From: an uncultured Alistipes sp.
Lineage (GTDB): Bacteria > Bacteroidota > Bacteroidia > Bacteroidales > Rikenellaceae
Direction: 5' to 3'
Assembly (NCBI GenBank): GCA_900544265.1
Contig: UQUQ01000032.1
Location: 1-26,908, forward strand
DNA length: 26,908 bases
Notes under the pieces: model-generated
Databases searched by the model: none
The model's input: only the letters and a program-made list of their open reading frames with translations
Told to the model about the DNA's origin: nothing
Part shown: one piece after another, positions 7,449-15,862 of the stretch
Position numbering within the stretch: the first letter of the stretch is position 1
How the letters are laid out: each line of letters begins with the position of its first letter
Made by a program: the position numbers and the translations under genes

Positions 7449-10316
7449 ATGAAGGGCTTTCTGGAGGAGGTCGCCGCGGACCTCTACGCCCGCTGCGGGG
7501 AGGAGCTGTCGGAGCGCGAGGTGCTCTTCCCGTCGCGGCGTGCGCGGCTCTTCTTCACCGAGGCGCTCTCCCGCATCGCGCGGCGTCCGATGTGGCAGCC
7601 CGCATGGGTGACCGTCGACGATCTGATGACCGAAATCTCGGGGCTGGAGACGGGCGATCGCGTGCGTCTTGTCACGGAGCTCTACAAGGTCTACTCGCGC
7701 TACCACGACGAGCCCTTCGACCGCTTCTACTTCTGGGGCGACATGCTGTTGGCGGATTTCGACACGATCGACAAATACCTGATAGACGCCCGCGAGCTCT
7801 TCCGCAACATCTCGGACATCAAGGAGATCGAGGCCGACATCTCCTACCTCACACCGCAGCAGCTGCAAATCCTGCGTTTCTGGTCGACGCTCGGCCCCGA
7901 GGCCGACCTCTCGGAGGAGAAACGCCGCTTCCTGGCCATCTGGAAGACGCTTTACCCGATCTACGGGGAGTTTCGCGCCCGCCTTGCGGAGCTCGGCATC
8001 GCCTACAACGGCATGGTGCAGCGCGCCGCCGCGGAGCGCATCCGCACGGGCGAATTCTCGTTCGACCGGCCGCGGCGCTTTGTCGTTGCGGGCTTCAACG
8101 CCCTGTCGGAGTGTGAAAAACGGCTGTTCCGCTTCCTCGCGACGGCCGCCGAGACCGATTTCTACTGGGACTACGACGATTACTATGCAAACGACCCCGA
8201 GCAGGAGGCCGGGATGTTCGTGCGCGAGAACCTCGCGCTCTTCCCGCCGCGCGCCGGCGCCGTGTCGCATGACAACATGGCCCGGCCGAAGCGGATCGAG
8301 GCCGTCGCGGCCGTCTCGAATGCCGTGCAGTGCAAGTATGCCGCCGAGCTGCTGGCCGAGCTGCTCGCCGAACGGCGCCGCACCGAAGGCCCCGATGCCC
8401 GGCTGGGCCGCGAGACGGCCGTGGTGCTCACCGACGAGAACCTCCTGCTGCCGCTGCTCTACGCCCTGCCGGCGGAGATCGGACGCGTGAACGTCACGAT
8501 GGGCTACCCGCTGCGGGCGAGCCTGGCCTATACCTTTGTCGAACGCCTCCTGGAGCTGCAGGCCCATCGCCGCCGCAGGGGCGACGGCTGGAGCTTCTAC
8601 CACAGCGACGTGGAGGGGCTGCTGGCCCATCCCTACGTTGCGGAGAGCGATGCCGCGTTGACCCGCTCCCTGCAGGAGGAGATCGTGCGCGAACGCCGCA
8701 TTTCGGTCGATGCCGCGTGGCTCGGGCGGAACGACCTGCTGCGGCAGCTCTTCACCCCGGCCGGGGAGTGGCGCGCGCTGTCGGACTACCTGCTGCAGTG
8801 CGTCGGCGCCGTGGCCCGGCGTCCCTACGAGGGGGACGACGCCCGGCAGCGGGTCGAGTTCCTGGCCGTGCTCTCCGAGGAGATCACCAAGCTGCGCAAC
8901 TCGCTCGATGCGTGCGACGTGGAGCTGACGACGGAGGTCTACGCCTCGCTGCTGCGCCGCCACCTGCAGACCGTCCGCATCCCCTTCGAGGGCGAACCGC
9001 TCGAGGGCATCCAGGTCATGGGTATCCTCGAGACGCGCAACCTCGACTTCGAGCACGTGCTGCTGCTCTCGATGAACGACGACAACTTCCCCGGCAACCT
9101 CATGGGACAGGGGTCGTTCGTCCCCTACAACCTGCGTGCGGCCTTCTCGCTGCCCACGCCCGAGCACCACGAAGGGGTCTACGCCTACTATTTCTACCGC
9201 CTGATCCAGCGCGCGTCGGATGTCCGGATGCTCTATTGCGCCCATGCCGACGACAAGTCCACGGGCGAGCCGAGCCGCTACATCCACCAGATAGACTACG
9301 AGAGCGGTCTGCCCGTTGCGCGGGTCGAGGTCGGCGTCGACGTGAACCTCGCAGAGACGGCCCCCATCGAGGTGGCGAAGGATGCCGCCGTGATGGCGTC
9401 GCTCGAACGCTTCGTCTCGCCCGAAAGCGAGGCGGCGCTCTCGCCGACGGCCTTTTTCCGCTACGTGGCCTGCCCGCTGCGCTTCTACTTCCACTCCGTG
9501 GCGCGGCTGCGCGTCGACGACGAGGTGAGCGAGGAGATCGACGCCCCGATGTTCGGCACGATCCTCCACGCCGCGGCGCAGGCGCTCTATACGCCGCTGG
9601 TGGGGGAGCATGCCCCCGGTGCGACGCTGCGGGCGCTGCTCCGCACGGATGCCGCCGACCGGGCCGTGACGCGGGCGATCAACCTCAACTACCTGTGCGA
9701 CGAACAGGCCGTCGCGGACGACTATACGGGCAACCTGCTGCTCGTGCGCGACATCGTGACGCGCTACCTGCGCGGCGGGGTGATGCCCTACGACGCCGCG
9801 CACGACGCCTTCACGGTCGAGGCGCTCGAACAGCAGGTGGCGCATGCCTTCCCCTTTGATGCCGGCGGCCGGCGGCTGGAGATGAAGTTCGCGGGTATTG
9901 CCGACCGCATCGACCGCCTCGACGACGGCACGCTGCGGGTGGTGGACTACAAGACGGGTGCTGCGCACCTCGACTTCGCGGGGGTGGAGAGCCTCTTCCG
10001 CGGGACGGGCAAGCAGCGCCTCTCGAATATCCTCCAGACGCTGCTCTATGCGATGATCCTCTACCGCACGCGGGGTATCGATGCCGTGCCGGCGCTCTAT
10101 TACGTGCGCAACATGCACGGCGAAGACTACTCGCCGTTGCTCGTCGACCGCGAGACGGGCCTCTGCGGCGCGAGCTACGCGCTCTACGCCGGGCGCTTCG
10201 AGGAGCTGTTGCGCGAGACCCTTGCCGAGCTGTACGACCCGGCGGTGCCGTTCAGGCAGTGCGACGATCCGGATACGTGCCGGTTCTGCGATTTCAACGT
10301 GATCTGCAAGCGGTGA
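7449..10316 (+). CDS. addB: AddB-like PD-(D/E)XK nuclease with Fe-S cysteines
   Basis: This 955-residue protein is the likely partner of the AddA helicase. The N-terminus has VLFPSRRAR, matching the PSRRA-type start of AddB proteins that lack a working Walker A; I see no GxxGxGKT loop. The C-terminal nuclease has GIADRIDRLDDGTLRVVDYKTG-like spacing, with D833 and K835 in VVDYKTG. Four Cys fit the AddB iron-sulfur staple: C675 (VACPLRFYF) before the nuclease, and C944-x2-C947-x5-C953 at the extreme C-terminus. The CxxCx5C spacing is the same as in Bacillus AddB. In the complex this subunit would cut the 5' strand and may recognise a Chi-like site. It lies downstream of a GIN-domain gene and divergent from addA, rather than in the usual addBA order. 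A strong terminator follows the stop. Confidence 0.85.
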   Translation: MKGFLEEVAADLYARCGEELSEREVLFPSRRARLFFTEALSRIARRPMWQPAWVTVDDLMTEISGLETGDRVRLVTELYKVYSRYHDEPFDRFYFWGDMLLADFDTIDKYLIDARELFRNISDIKEIEADISYLTPQQLQILRFWSTLGPEADLSEEKRRFLAIWKTLYPIYGEFRARLAELGIAYNGMVQRAAAERIRTGEFSFDRPRRFVVAGFNALSECEKRLFRFLATAAETDFYWDYDDYYANDPEQEAGMFVRENLALFPPRAGAVSHDNMARPKRIEAVAAVSNAVQCKYAAELLAELLAERRRTEGPDARLGRETAVVLTDENLLLPLLYALPAEIGRVNVTMGYPLRASLAYTFVERLLELQAHRRRRGDGWSFYHSDVEGLLAHPYVAESDAALTRSLQEEIVRERRISVDAAWLGRNDLLRQLFTPAGEWRALSDYLLQCVGAVARRPYEGDDARQRVEFLAVLSEEITKLRNSLDACDVELTTEVYASLLRRHLQTVRIPFEGEPLEGIQVMGILETRNLDFEHVLLLSMNDDNFPGNLMGQGSFVPYNLRAAFSLPTPEHHEGVYAYYFYRLIQRASDVRMLYCAHADDKSTGEPSRYIHQIDYESGLPVARVEVGVDVNLAETAPIEVAKDAAVMASLERFVSPESEAALSPTAFFRYVACPLRFYFHSVARLRVDDEVSEEIDAPMFGTILHAAAQALYTPLVGEHAPGATLRALLRTDAADRAVTRAINLNYLCDEQAVADDYTGNLLLVRDIVTRYLRGGVMPYDAAHDAFTVEALEQQVAHAFPFDAGGRRLEMKFAGIADRIDRLDDGTLRVVDYKTGAAHLDFAGVESLFRGTGKQRLSNILQTLLYAMILYRTRGIDAVPALYYVRNMHGEDYSPLLVDRETGLCGASYALYAGRFEELLRETLAELYDPAVPFRQCDDPDTCRFCDFNVICKR

Positions 10317-10348
10317 CGCGGCTGTCCCGCCCGTCCCCGGTGCCGTGA

Positions 10349-10383
10349 AAAAGCCCCGCAACTTTATCGGTTGCGGGGCTTTT
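10349..10383. terminator. Bidirectional Rho-independent terminator
   Basis: A perfect 14-bp inverted repeat, AAAAGCCCCGCAAC (10349-10362) and GTTGCGGGGCTTTT (10370-10383), has a 7-base loop. With an A-run on one side and a T-run on the other, it can end transcription of the plus-strand addB operon and of the minus-strand HAD gene that converges on it. Confidence 0.92.
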
Positions 10384-10428
10384 GTTTCGGCCGGGCGTGG
10401 TGCCGTCGGAATCTCTCTCCGATCGCAG

Positions 10429-11061
10429 TCAGAGCCTTACGCGGATGTAGGCCGCACCGCTGCGGCGTGCCGCTTCGAGACCGATCTCCGAATCCTCGAA
10501 GATGAGCGTCTCGGCGGGGGTGCATCCCTCGCGGCGCATCGCCTCCAGGAAGCAGTCCGGAGCCGGTTTCGGCGTCGGGATGTCGAGCCCCGAGAGGATG
10601 CCGTCGACACGCCCCAGCGGAGCGTCGGCCGCTCCGTGCACTCCGTCCGTCCCGTCCGACCGGTCTGCGGGGACCTCCCCGGCCGGGCCGCCGAGCCCGA
10701 GGTGGCGCATGACGTGCTCGATGTTGGCGCGGCTGCCCGTCGAGACGATCCACACCCGGCCGCCGCCCCGCTGGAACTCCCGGCAGAAGCTCCAGAGCGG
10801 TTCGTTGAGCCGCACGGTGTCGAAATAGTCGGGGTAGAGGGCGATCTTGCGCAGCCGCAGCCGCTCGCGCTCCGCTGCGTCGGCGATGCCTATCCGCGTG
10901 AGGAACTCCTCGCAGCGCATACCGAAGTAGCGGGCCGCGTACTCCTCTTCGGTGAGCGTGTAGCCCGCCTCGCGGAGCGTCTGCAGGTAGGCCAGCGTGT
11001 TGGCGCGCCGCGTGTCGGCCAGCGTGCCGTCGAAATCCAGCAGGATGAGTTTCAGTTGCAT
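10429..11061 (-). CDS. HAD-superfamily phosphatase (phosphoglycolate phosphatase-like)
   Basis: This 210-residue haloacid dehalogenase-type hydrolase has all four motifs: DFDGTLADT at 9-17 (D9 nucleophile, D11), VSTGS with S107, K165 in TPKPAPD, and FEDSEIG with E189/D190. A helical cap lies between motifs I and II (subfamily I, like Gph or beta-phosphoglucomutase). The substrate is probably a small phosphorylated sugar or acid and cannot be fixed further. Residues about 124-150 (rich in Gly, Ala, Asp and Pro) form a low-complexity insertion just before the conserved RVDGILSGLD segment, longer than usual at this place. The start ATG (MQLKLILLDF) lies 40 bases downstream of the second M23 gene, so it is probably the last gene of that operon. 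Confidence 0.85.
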   Translation of the reverse strand: MQLKLILLDFDGTLADTRRANTLAYLQTLREAGYTLTEEEYAARYFGMRCEEFLTRIGIADAAERERLRLRKIALYPDYFDTVRLNEPLWSFCREFQRGGGRVWIVSTGSRANIEHVMRHLGLGGPAGEVPADRSDGTDGVHGAADAPLGRVDGILSGLDIPTPKPAPDCFLEAMRREGCTPAETLIFEDSEIGLEAARRSGAAYIRVRL

Positions 11062-11101
11062 GGGCAGGTCTTGTTTCGGATCGTGGAGGCAGCCCCGGGT
11101 G

Positions 11102-12052
11102 TCAGTCGAAGGACTGCATGCCCGACTGGGCGATGCGGATCATCCGCTGGTACTCCGTGGGCGAGAGCTCCATGAAGAAGTAGTGGATCGGGTCGACGCG
11201 CATGCCGTTCAGGCGCACCTCGTAGTGCAGGTGCGGGGCCAGCGAGAGGCCCGTGTCACCCGACAGGGCGATGATGTCGCCGCGGCGCACCTGCTGTCCG
11301 CGGCGGACGTTGATCTTCGAGAGGTGGCTGTACTGCGTCTGGTAGCCGTTGCCGTGGTCGATGACGACGGTCTGCCCCTGCGTCGAGTGGCGCAGCGCCA
11401 CGCTGCTTACGGTGCCGTCGGCCGTGGCGAAGACGCGCGATCCCTCGGGAATGGTGTAGTCGACGCCCTGGTGCGATTGCAGGGTCTTGTAGAAGGGGTG
11501 GATGCGCATGCCGTAGGAGGCCGTGAGCAGCGTCAGCTGCTTGTTGATGACGGGCTGGATGGCCGGGATGTTGTTGCAGCGGCGCCCCGTCGAGTCGATC
11601 CGCGCCTGCAGGGCGAGGTAGCTCGCGGCCAGGCGGTCGAGCCGCCCCTCCATGTCGGCCACGCGCTCACGCAGTTCGCGCTTGAGCTGGCGCGTCGAAC
11701 GGCCGACGATACGCTCGTAGGTGGCCGCCTGCTTCGTCTCGTACTCCGTGTCGAAGTCGTAGGGGTCCGACTCGAAGAGGATGCGGAAGACGCTGCGGTC
11801 GCGGGCCGAGAGGTTGTCCACGACGTGCATGAGCGAGTCGTAGCGCGCCTCGAGTGCCGCATATTCGGTGCGCAGACGGTCGGTCGAGTGTTTGAGCGAG
11901 TACTCGAACGGCGTATCGAAGAAGATCGAAAAACCGAGGTAGTACAACACCGCGACGCCGAACCACACGAACAGGTGGACCGTCGCGCGGATGACGCGCT
12001 GGCGGCGGCGTTTGCGGCGGCGGAGCCGCTTGAAATCCTTTTTGCCCGTCAT
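11102..12052 (-). CDS. Membrane-anchored M23 peptidase (second of pair)
   Basis: This 316-residue cell-wall endopeptidase is of LytM type. A strongly basic N-terminus (KRLRRRKRRRQR) leads into one membrane helix at about 26-45. A coiled-coil-prone region follows at about 56-155, then the catalytic domain with the zinc ligands of HQGVDYT (H194, D198) and PHLHYEV (H274, H276). All key residues are present, so it should be active on peptidoglycan cross-links in the periplasm. The start is the ATG at 12052, one base past the stop of the other M23 gene; a TTG 15 bases earlier would overlap that gene and is less likely. Its length, topology and catalytic core closely parallel the upstream gene, which suggests an old tandem duplication. 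Confidence 0.88.
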   Translation of the reverse strand: MTGKKDFKRLRRRKRRRQRVIRATVHLFVWFGVAVLYYLGFSIFFDTPFEYSLKHSTDRLRTEYAALEARYDSLMHVVDNLSARDRSVFRILFESDPYDFDTEYETKQAATYERIVGRSTRQLKRELRERVADMEGRLDRLAASYLALQARIDSTGRRCNNIPAIQPVINKQLTLLTASYGMRIHPFYKTLQSHQGVDYTIPEGSRVFATADGTVSSVALRHSTQGQTVVIDHGNGYQTQYSHLSKINVRRGQQVRRGDIIALSGDTGLSLAPHLHYEVRLNGMRVDPIHYFFMELSPTEYQRMIRIAQSGMQSFD

Positions 12053-12053
12053 G

Positions 12054-13076
12054 TCAGTAGACTTCAAAGTTGGTCTCGCGCATGCGTTCCATCAGGTCGT
12101 TGTACTCCTCGGGCGTCATGTCGCGGTTGAAATAGTTGATCGGGTTGACCGGCACGCCCTTGTGGATCACTTCGTAGTGGAGGTGGGGGCCCGTCGAGCG
12201 GCCCGTGTTGCCCGTCAGGGCGATGGTCTGCCCGCGCTTGACCTTTTCGCCCGGCGTGACGAGCACCTCGTTCAGGTGGGCGTAGCGGGTCTTGTAGCCG
12301 AAGCCGTGGTCGATGAGCACCTGCCGGCCGTATCCGCCGTTGAAGCCCGAGGAGGCGGCGATCTTCACCACGCCGTCGCCCGTGGCGTAGACCGGCGTGC
12401 CGCGGTCGCAGCCGAAGTCGATGCCCGTGTGGGCCTGCACGCGGTGCAGCACGGGGTGGTAGCGGCGCGGCGAGAAGGCGCCGATGTGGTTGTTGTGCAG
12501 CGCCGAGCGGTCGATGGGCCAGATGGCCGGCACGGCCGCCGCGAGCTGCTCCTTGTCCTGCGAGAGGGTCTGCAACTCGTCCATCGAGACCGATTCGAGG
12601 TAGAGCGTGCGGGCCAGGGCGTCGAGCTGCCGCCACGTCGAGATCATCAGCGGCGCGAATTCGTCCTCCTCGAGCGGTGCGTACTTCGAGGCGGGGTAGG
12701 GCTGCCAGATGCCCGGCAGCGAGAGCGTGTCGGTCGAGAAGAGCGGACGGTAGACGTAGTTGTCGCGGTGGCGCACGGCGTCGACCCGCCGCTGGGCCGT
12801 GCGGATGCGCTCCTGCAGGATGCGGTAGCGGATGATCAGCTCGCGGTTGTCGCGGTTGATGCGGTAGATCTTCGGTGTGTAGAAGAAGTAGGAGAAGAGG
12901 ACGTTGGCGATCGAAACGAGGATGAATCCGATGAGGATTTTGCGGATCAGGCGGTAGGTGCGCAGCCGGAACGCGGCGCTCACGACCTCGCGTGTCAGCA
13001 CCTGCGCCTCGTGCGTGAGCACCTGTGCCTCGTGTGTGAGGCGCCGGGTGGCGGATGTCTCCTCTTTTTGCGTCAT
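12054..13076 (-). CDS. Membrane-anchored M23 peptidase (first of pair)
   Basis: This 340-residue LytM-type endopeptidase has a membrane helix at about 45-66, a helical linker, and a catalytic domain with HTGIDFG (H216, D220) and PHLHYEV (H298, H300). It is predicted to cut peptidoglycan peptides from an inner-membrane anchor. The cytoplasmic N-terminus contains two identical heptads, LTHEAQV at 13-19 and 20-26, followed by a degenerate third (LTREVV), which suggests a short amphipathic helix. The start at 13076 is chosen because a perfect minus-strand -7 element lies at 13106-13113. A start further upstream (13166) would cover both promoters. The second M23 gene follows after one base. Confidence 0.88.
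   Translation of the reverse strand: MTQKEETSATRRLTHEAQVLTHEAQVLTREVVSAAFRLRTYRLIRKILIGFILVSIANVLFSYFFYTPKIYRINRDNRELIIRYRILQERIRTAQRRVDAVRHRDNYVYRPLFSTDTLSLPGIWQPYPASKYAPLEEDEFAPLMISTWRQLDALARTLYLESVSMDELQTLSQDKEQLAAAVPAIWPIDRSALHNNHIGAFSPRRYHPVLHRVQAHTGIDFGCDRGTPVYATGDGVVKIAASSGFNGGYGRQVLIDHGFGYKTRYAHLNEVLVTPGEKVKRGQTIALTGNTGRSTGPHLHYEVIHKGVPVNPINYFNRDMTPEEYNDLMERMRETNFEVY
12999..13040 (-). repeat. Two tandem 21-bp repeats inside the first M23 gene
   Basis: Two adjacent 21-bp units (13020-13040 and 12999-13019) differ by two silent changes, and each encodes LTHEAQV. A third, diverged partial unit follows (LTREVV). Because the unit is a multiple of three, copy-number change would lengthen or shorten the cytoplasmic helix without breaking the frame. 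Confidence 0.85.
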
Positions 13077-13105
13077 CGGTGGAATTTTCTCTCTCGGCAA
13101 TGGTG

Positions 13106-13136
13106 CAAATTTAGCTTTAATTGTGTAATTTTGCAA
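13106..13136 (-). promoter_or_regulatory. Bacteroidota promoter for the M23 operon
   Basis: On the minus strand a perfect -7 element TAAATTTG (complement of 13106-13113) is preceded, after a 20-base spacer, by a -33 TTG (complement of 13134-13136). This matches the TTG-N19-21-TAnnTTTG pattern of the primary sigma factor of Bacteroidota. It lies about 30 bases upstream of the ATG at 13076. Confidence 0.75.
13126..13133 (+). promoter_or_regulatory. -7 element for alaS
   Basis: TAATTTTG fits TAnnTTTG exactly and lies 43 bases ahead of the alaS ATG. No clear -33 TTG is seen 19-21 bases upstream. The element sits inside the spacer of the opposing M23 promoter, so RNA polymerase could not occupy both at once. 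Confidence 0.6.
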
Positions 13137-13176
13137 CCCGAACCGAATAACGCGGAAAACAAACAAAACGGTATAT

Positions 13177-15798
13177 ATGGAATCGAATAAAATTCGTCAG
13201 GCCTTTCTGGACTTCTTCGCATCGAAGGGCCACGTGATCGTGCCGTCGGCCCCGATGGTCGTCAAGGGAGACCCCACGCTGATGTTCACCAACGCGGGCA
13301 TGAACCAGTTCAAGGATATCTTCCTGGGCAATGCGCCCCGCAAGTATCCGCGCGCGGCCGACACGCAGAAGTGCCTGCGCGTGTCGGGCAAGCACAACGA
13401 CCTGGAGGAGGTCGGCCACGACACCTACCACCATACGATGTTCGAGATGCTGGGCAACTGGTCCTACGGCGACTACTTCAAGAAGGAGGCGATCGCGTGG
13501 GCCTGGGAGCTGCTGCACGACGTCTACCACCTGCCGGCCGAGCGCATGTACGCCACCGTCTTCGAGGGCTCGGAGGAGGACGGCGTGCCCTTCGATCAGG
13601 AGGCCTACGACTACTGGCGCCGCTTCCTGCCCGAGGATCACATCATCCGCGGCAACAAGCACGACAACTTCTGGGAGATGGGAGAGACGGGACCGTGCGG
13701 TCCCTGCTCGGAGATCCACTACGACCTGCGCGACGAGGCCGAGATCGCCGCGAAGCCGGGCCGCGAGATGGTCAATGCCGGCCACCCGCAGGTGATCGAG
13801 ATCTGGAACCTGGTCTTCATGCAGTTCAACCGCAAGGCCAACGGCTCGCTCGAGGAGCTGCCCGCGCGCAACGTCGATACGGGCATGGGCTTCGAGCGCC
13901 TCTGCATGATCCTGCAGGGCAAGAAGTCGAACTACGATACGGATGTCTTCCAGCCGACGATCGGCCGCATCGCGGCGCTGGCGGGTAAGCGCTACGGCGA
14001 GGACGAGAAGGTCGACGTCGCCATGCGCGTGATCGCCGACCACCTGCGCGCCATCGCCTTCTCGATTGCCGACGGGCAGCTGCCCTCGAACGTCAAGGCC
14101 GGCTACGTCATCCGCCGCATCCTGCGCCGCGCCGTGCGCTACGGCTATACCTACCTCGGCTTCACGGAGCCGACGATCTGCAAGCTCGTGGCCGGGCTGG
14201 TCGAGCAGATGGGCGGCCAGTTCCCCGAGCTGAAGGCGCAGCAGGCGCTCATCGAGAAGGTCATCGAGGAGGAGGAGGCGTCGTTCCTGCGCACGCTCGC
14301 CACGGGCATCAACCTGCTCGACGGCGTCATCGAGCGCACGCGCCGCGAGGGCAAGACGCTCATCTCGGGCAAGGATGCCTTCGTGCTCTACGATACGTTC
14401 GGCTTCCCGATCGACCTGACGGAGCTCATCGCCCGCGAACAGGGCGTCGGCGTCGACCTGGAGGCCTTCGAGAAGGAGCTGCAGACGCAGAAGGAGCGCT
14501 CGCGCAACGCCGCGGCCGTCGATACGGACGACTGGGTGGAGCTCATGCCGCTCAAGGAGAGTGTTTTCACGGGCTACGACACGCTCACCGACACGGTGCA
14601 CATCGCCCGCTACCGCCGCGTGACCTCCAAGGGACGCACCTCCTACCAGCTGGTCTTCGACCGCACGCCCTTCTACGGCAATTCGGGCGGCCAGATCGGC
14701 GACGTCGGCTACATCGAGAGTGCCAACGAGCGCATCGCCGTGGTGGCCACCGAGAAGGAGAACGGCCAGATCATCCAGATCGTCGAGCAGCTGCCCGAGA
14801 ACCCCGCCGCGGAATTCCGGGCAGTGGTCGATGCCGAGAAGCGGCAGGCTGCGGCCAACAACCACACGGCCACGCACCTCATGCACGAGGCGCTGCGCAA
14901 GGTGCTCGGCACGCATGTCGAGCAGAAGGGTTCGATGGTGACGCCCGAGATGCTGCGTTTCGACTTCTCGCACTTCCAGAAGGTGACGCCCGCCCAGCTG
15001 CGCGAGGTCGAGCGGCTGGTCAACCGGGCCGTGCGCGCCGACTATCCGCTCGAGGAGAAGCGCGACGCCACGAAGGAGGAGGCTGCGGCAGCCGGCGCCA
15101 TGATGCTCTTCGGCGAGAAGTACGGCGACCGGGTGCGCATGGTGCGCTTCGGTACGTCGGTCGAGCTGTGCGGCGGTACGCACACGCGGGCCACGGGTAC
15201 GATCGGACTCTTCAAGATTCTGAACGAGAGCGCCATCTCGGCCGGCGTGCGCCGCATCGAGGCCGTCACGGGCGAACAGGCCGAGCGGATTCTCTACGCG
15301 GCCGAGGATACGCTCACGAGCCTGGGCGAGGCGCTGCACAACTCGCAGGTCGAAACCGCCGTGCGGAAGATGATCGAGAGCAACGACGCCCTCTCGAAGG
15401 AGGTCGAGTCGATGCGCCGCGAGCAGGTGGCGCAGTGGGCCGAGAAGATCGCCGCCTCGACCCCCGTGCGCGAGGGAATGCAGCTCATCGCCATGCAGAC
15501 GGACCGCCGGGCGGACTTCATCAAGGACTTGGCCTACAATTTGCGGAGTCGTTCTCCGCAGCTGGTCTTCGTCGTGGGTACGGTCAGCGAGGGCAAGCCG
15601 TCGCTGACGGTGATGCTCGGCGAGGAGATCACCTCGCGCGGCGTGAACGCCGGGGCCGTCGTGCGCGAAGCCGCGAAGCTCATGCAGGGCGGCGGTGGCG
15701 GTCAGGCCTTCTTCGCCACGGCCGGCGGCAAGAACCCCGACGGCCTGCAGGCGGCCATCGACAAGGCCGTGGAGCTGATCCGCGCACAGATAGCATAA
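13177..15798 (+). CDS. alaS: Alanine--tRNA ligase
   Basis: This 873-residue class II synthetase charges tRNA-Ala with alanine in the cytoplasm. The N-terminus ([13 protein letters not shown], then [12 protein letters not shown] and [10 protein letters not shown]) and the segment [14 protein letters not shown] form the catalytic core of the AlaRS family. The editing domain has the zinc-site residues HTATH (H563, H567) and CGGTH (C665, H669), so it should clear mischarged Ser and Gly. The C-terminal C-Ala part ends with [17 protein letters not shown], as in full-length bacterial enzymes. Length is normal and nothing is missing. Its promoter opposes that of the M23 operon. gpmI follows after 64 bases, with only a weak hairpin between. 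Confidence 0.97.
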   Translation: MESNKIRQAFLDFFASKGHVIVPSAPMVVKGDPTLMFTNAGMNQFKDIFLGNAPRKYPRAADTQKCLRVSGKHNDLEEVGHDTYHHTMFEMLGNWSYGDYFKKEAIAWAWELLHDVYHLPAERMYATVFEGSEEDGVPFDQEAYDYWRRFLPEDHIIRGNKHDNFWEMGETGPCGPCSEIHYDLRDEAEIAAKPGREMVNAGHPQVIEIWNLVFMQFNRKANGSLEELPARNVDTGMGFERLCMILQGKKSNYDTDVFQPTIGRIAALAGKRYGEDEKVDVAMRVIADHLRAIAFSIADGQLPSNVKAGYVIRRILRRAVRYGYTYLGFTEPTICKLVAGLVEQMGGQFPELKAQQALIEKVIEEEEASFLRTLATGINLLDGVIERTRREGKTLISGKDAFVLYDTFGFPIDLTELIAREQGVGVDLEAFEKELQTQKERSRNAAAVDTDDWVELMPLKESVFTGYDTLTDTVHIARYRRVTSKGRTSYQLVFDRTPFYGNSGGQIGDVGYIESANERIAVVATEKENGQIIQIVEQLPENPAAEFRAVVDAEKRQAAANNHTATHLMHEALRKVLGTHVEQKGSMVTPEMLRFDFSHFQKVTPAQLREVERLVNRAVRADYPLEEKRDATKEEAAAAGAMMLFGEKYGDRVRMVRFGTSVELCGGTHTRATGTIGLFKILNESAISAGVRRIEAVTGEQAERILYAAEDTLTSLGEALHNSQVETAVRKMIESNDALSKEVESMRREQVAQWAEKIAASTPVREGMQLIAMQTDRRADFIKDLAYNLRSRSPQLVFVVGTVSEGKPSLTVMLGEEITSRGVNAGAVVREAAKLMQGGGGGQAFFATAGGKNPDGLQAAIDKAVELIRAQIA

Positions 15799-15803
15799 GC
15801 TGC

Positions 15804-15822
15804 GGCTGCGGAGGACGCAGCC
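15804..15822 (+). other. Small hairpin between alaS and gpmI
   Basis: GGCTGCG (15804-15810) pairs with CGCAGCC (15816-15822) around a 5-base loop. There is no T-run after it, so it is not a standard terminator. It may stabilise the alaS 3' end or cause partial attenuation before gpmI. Confidence 0.4.
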
Positions 15823-15862
15823 ACGGAAACAAACCTGTATAATCGTTAAAAATCATACCGTT

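Noticed and set aside
6663..10361. A 1232-codon open frame on the minus strand opposite the AddB-like gene
   Set aside because: It is a shadow of a high-GC gene: its translation is rich in Arg, His, Ala, Val and Glu with no recognisable domain, and the plus-strand gene has clear nuclease and Fe-S motifs.
12998..13042. CRISPR-like repeats
   Set aside because: Only two adjacent 21-bp units without spacers, lying in frame inside a coding sequence.
15804..15822. Rho-independent terminator after alaS
   Set aside because: The stem is only 7 bp and there is no T-run, so gpmI is probably read from alaS.
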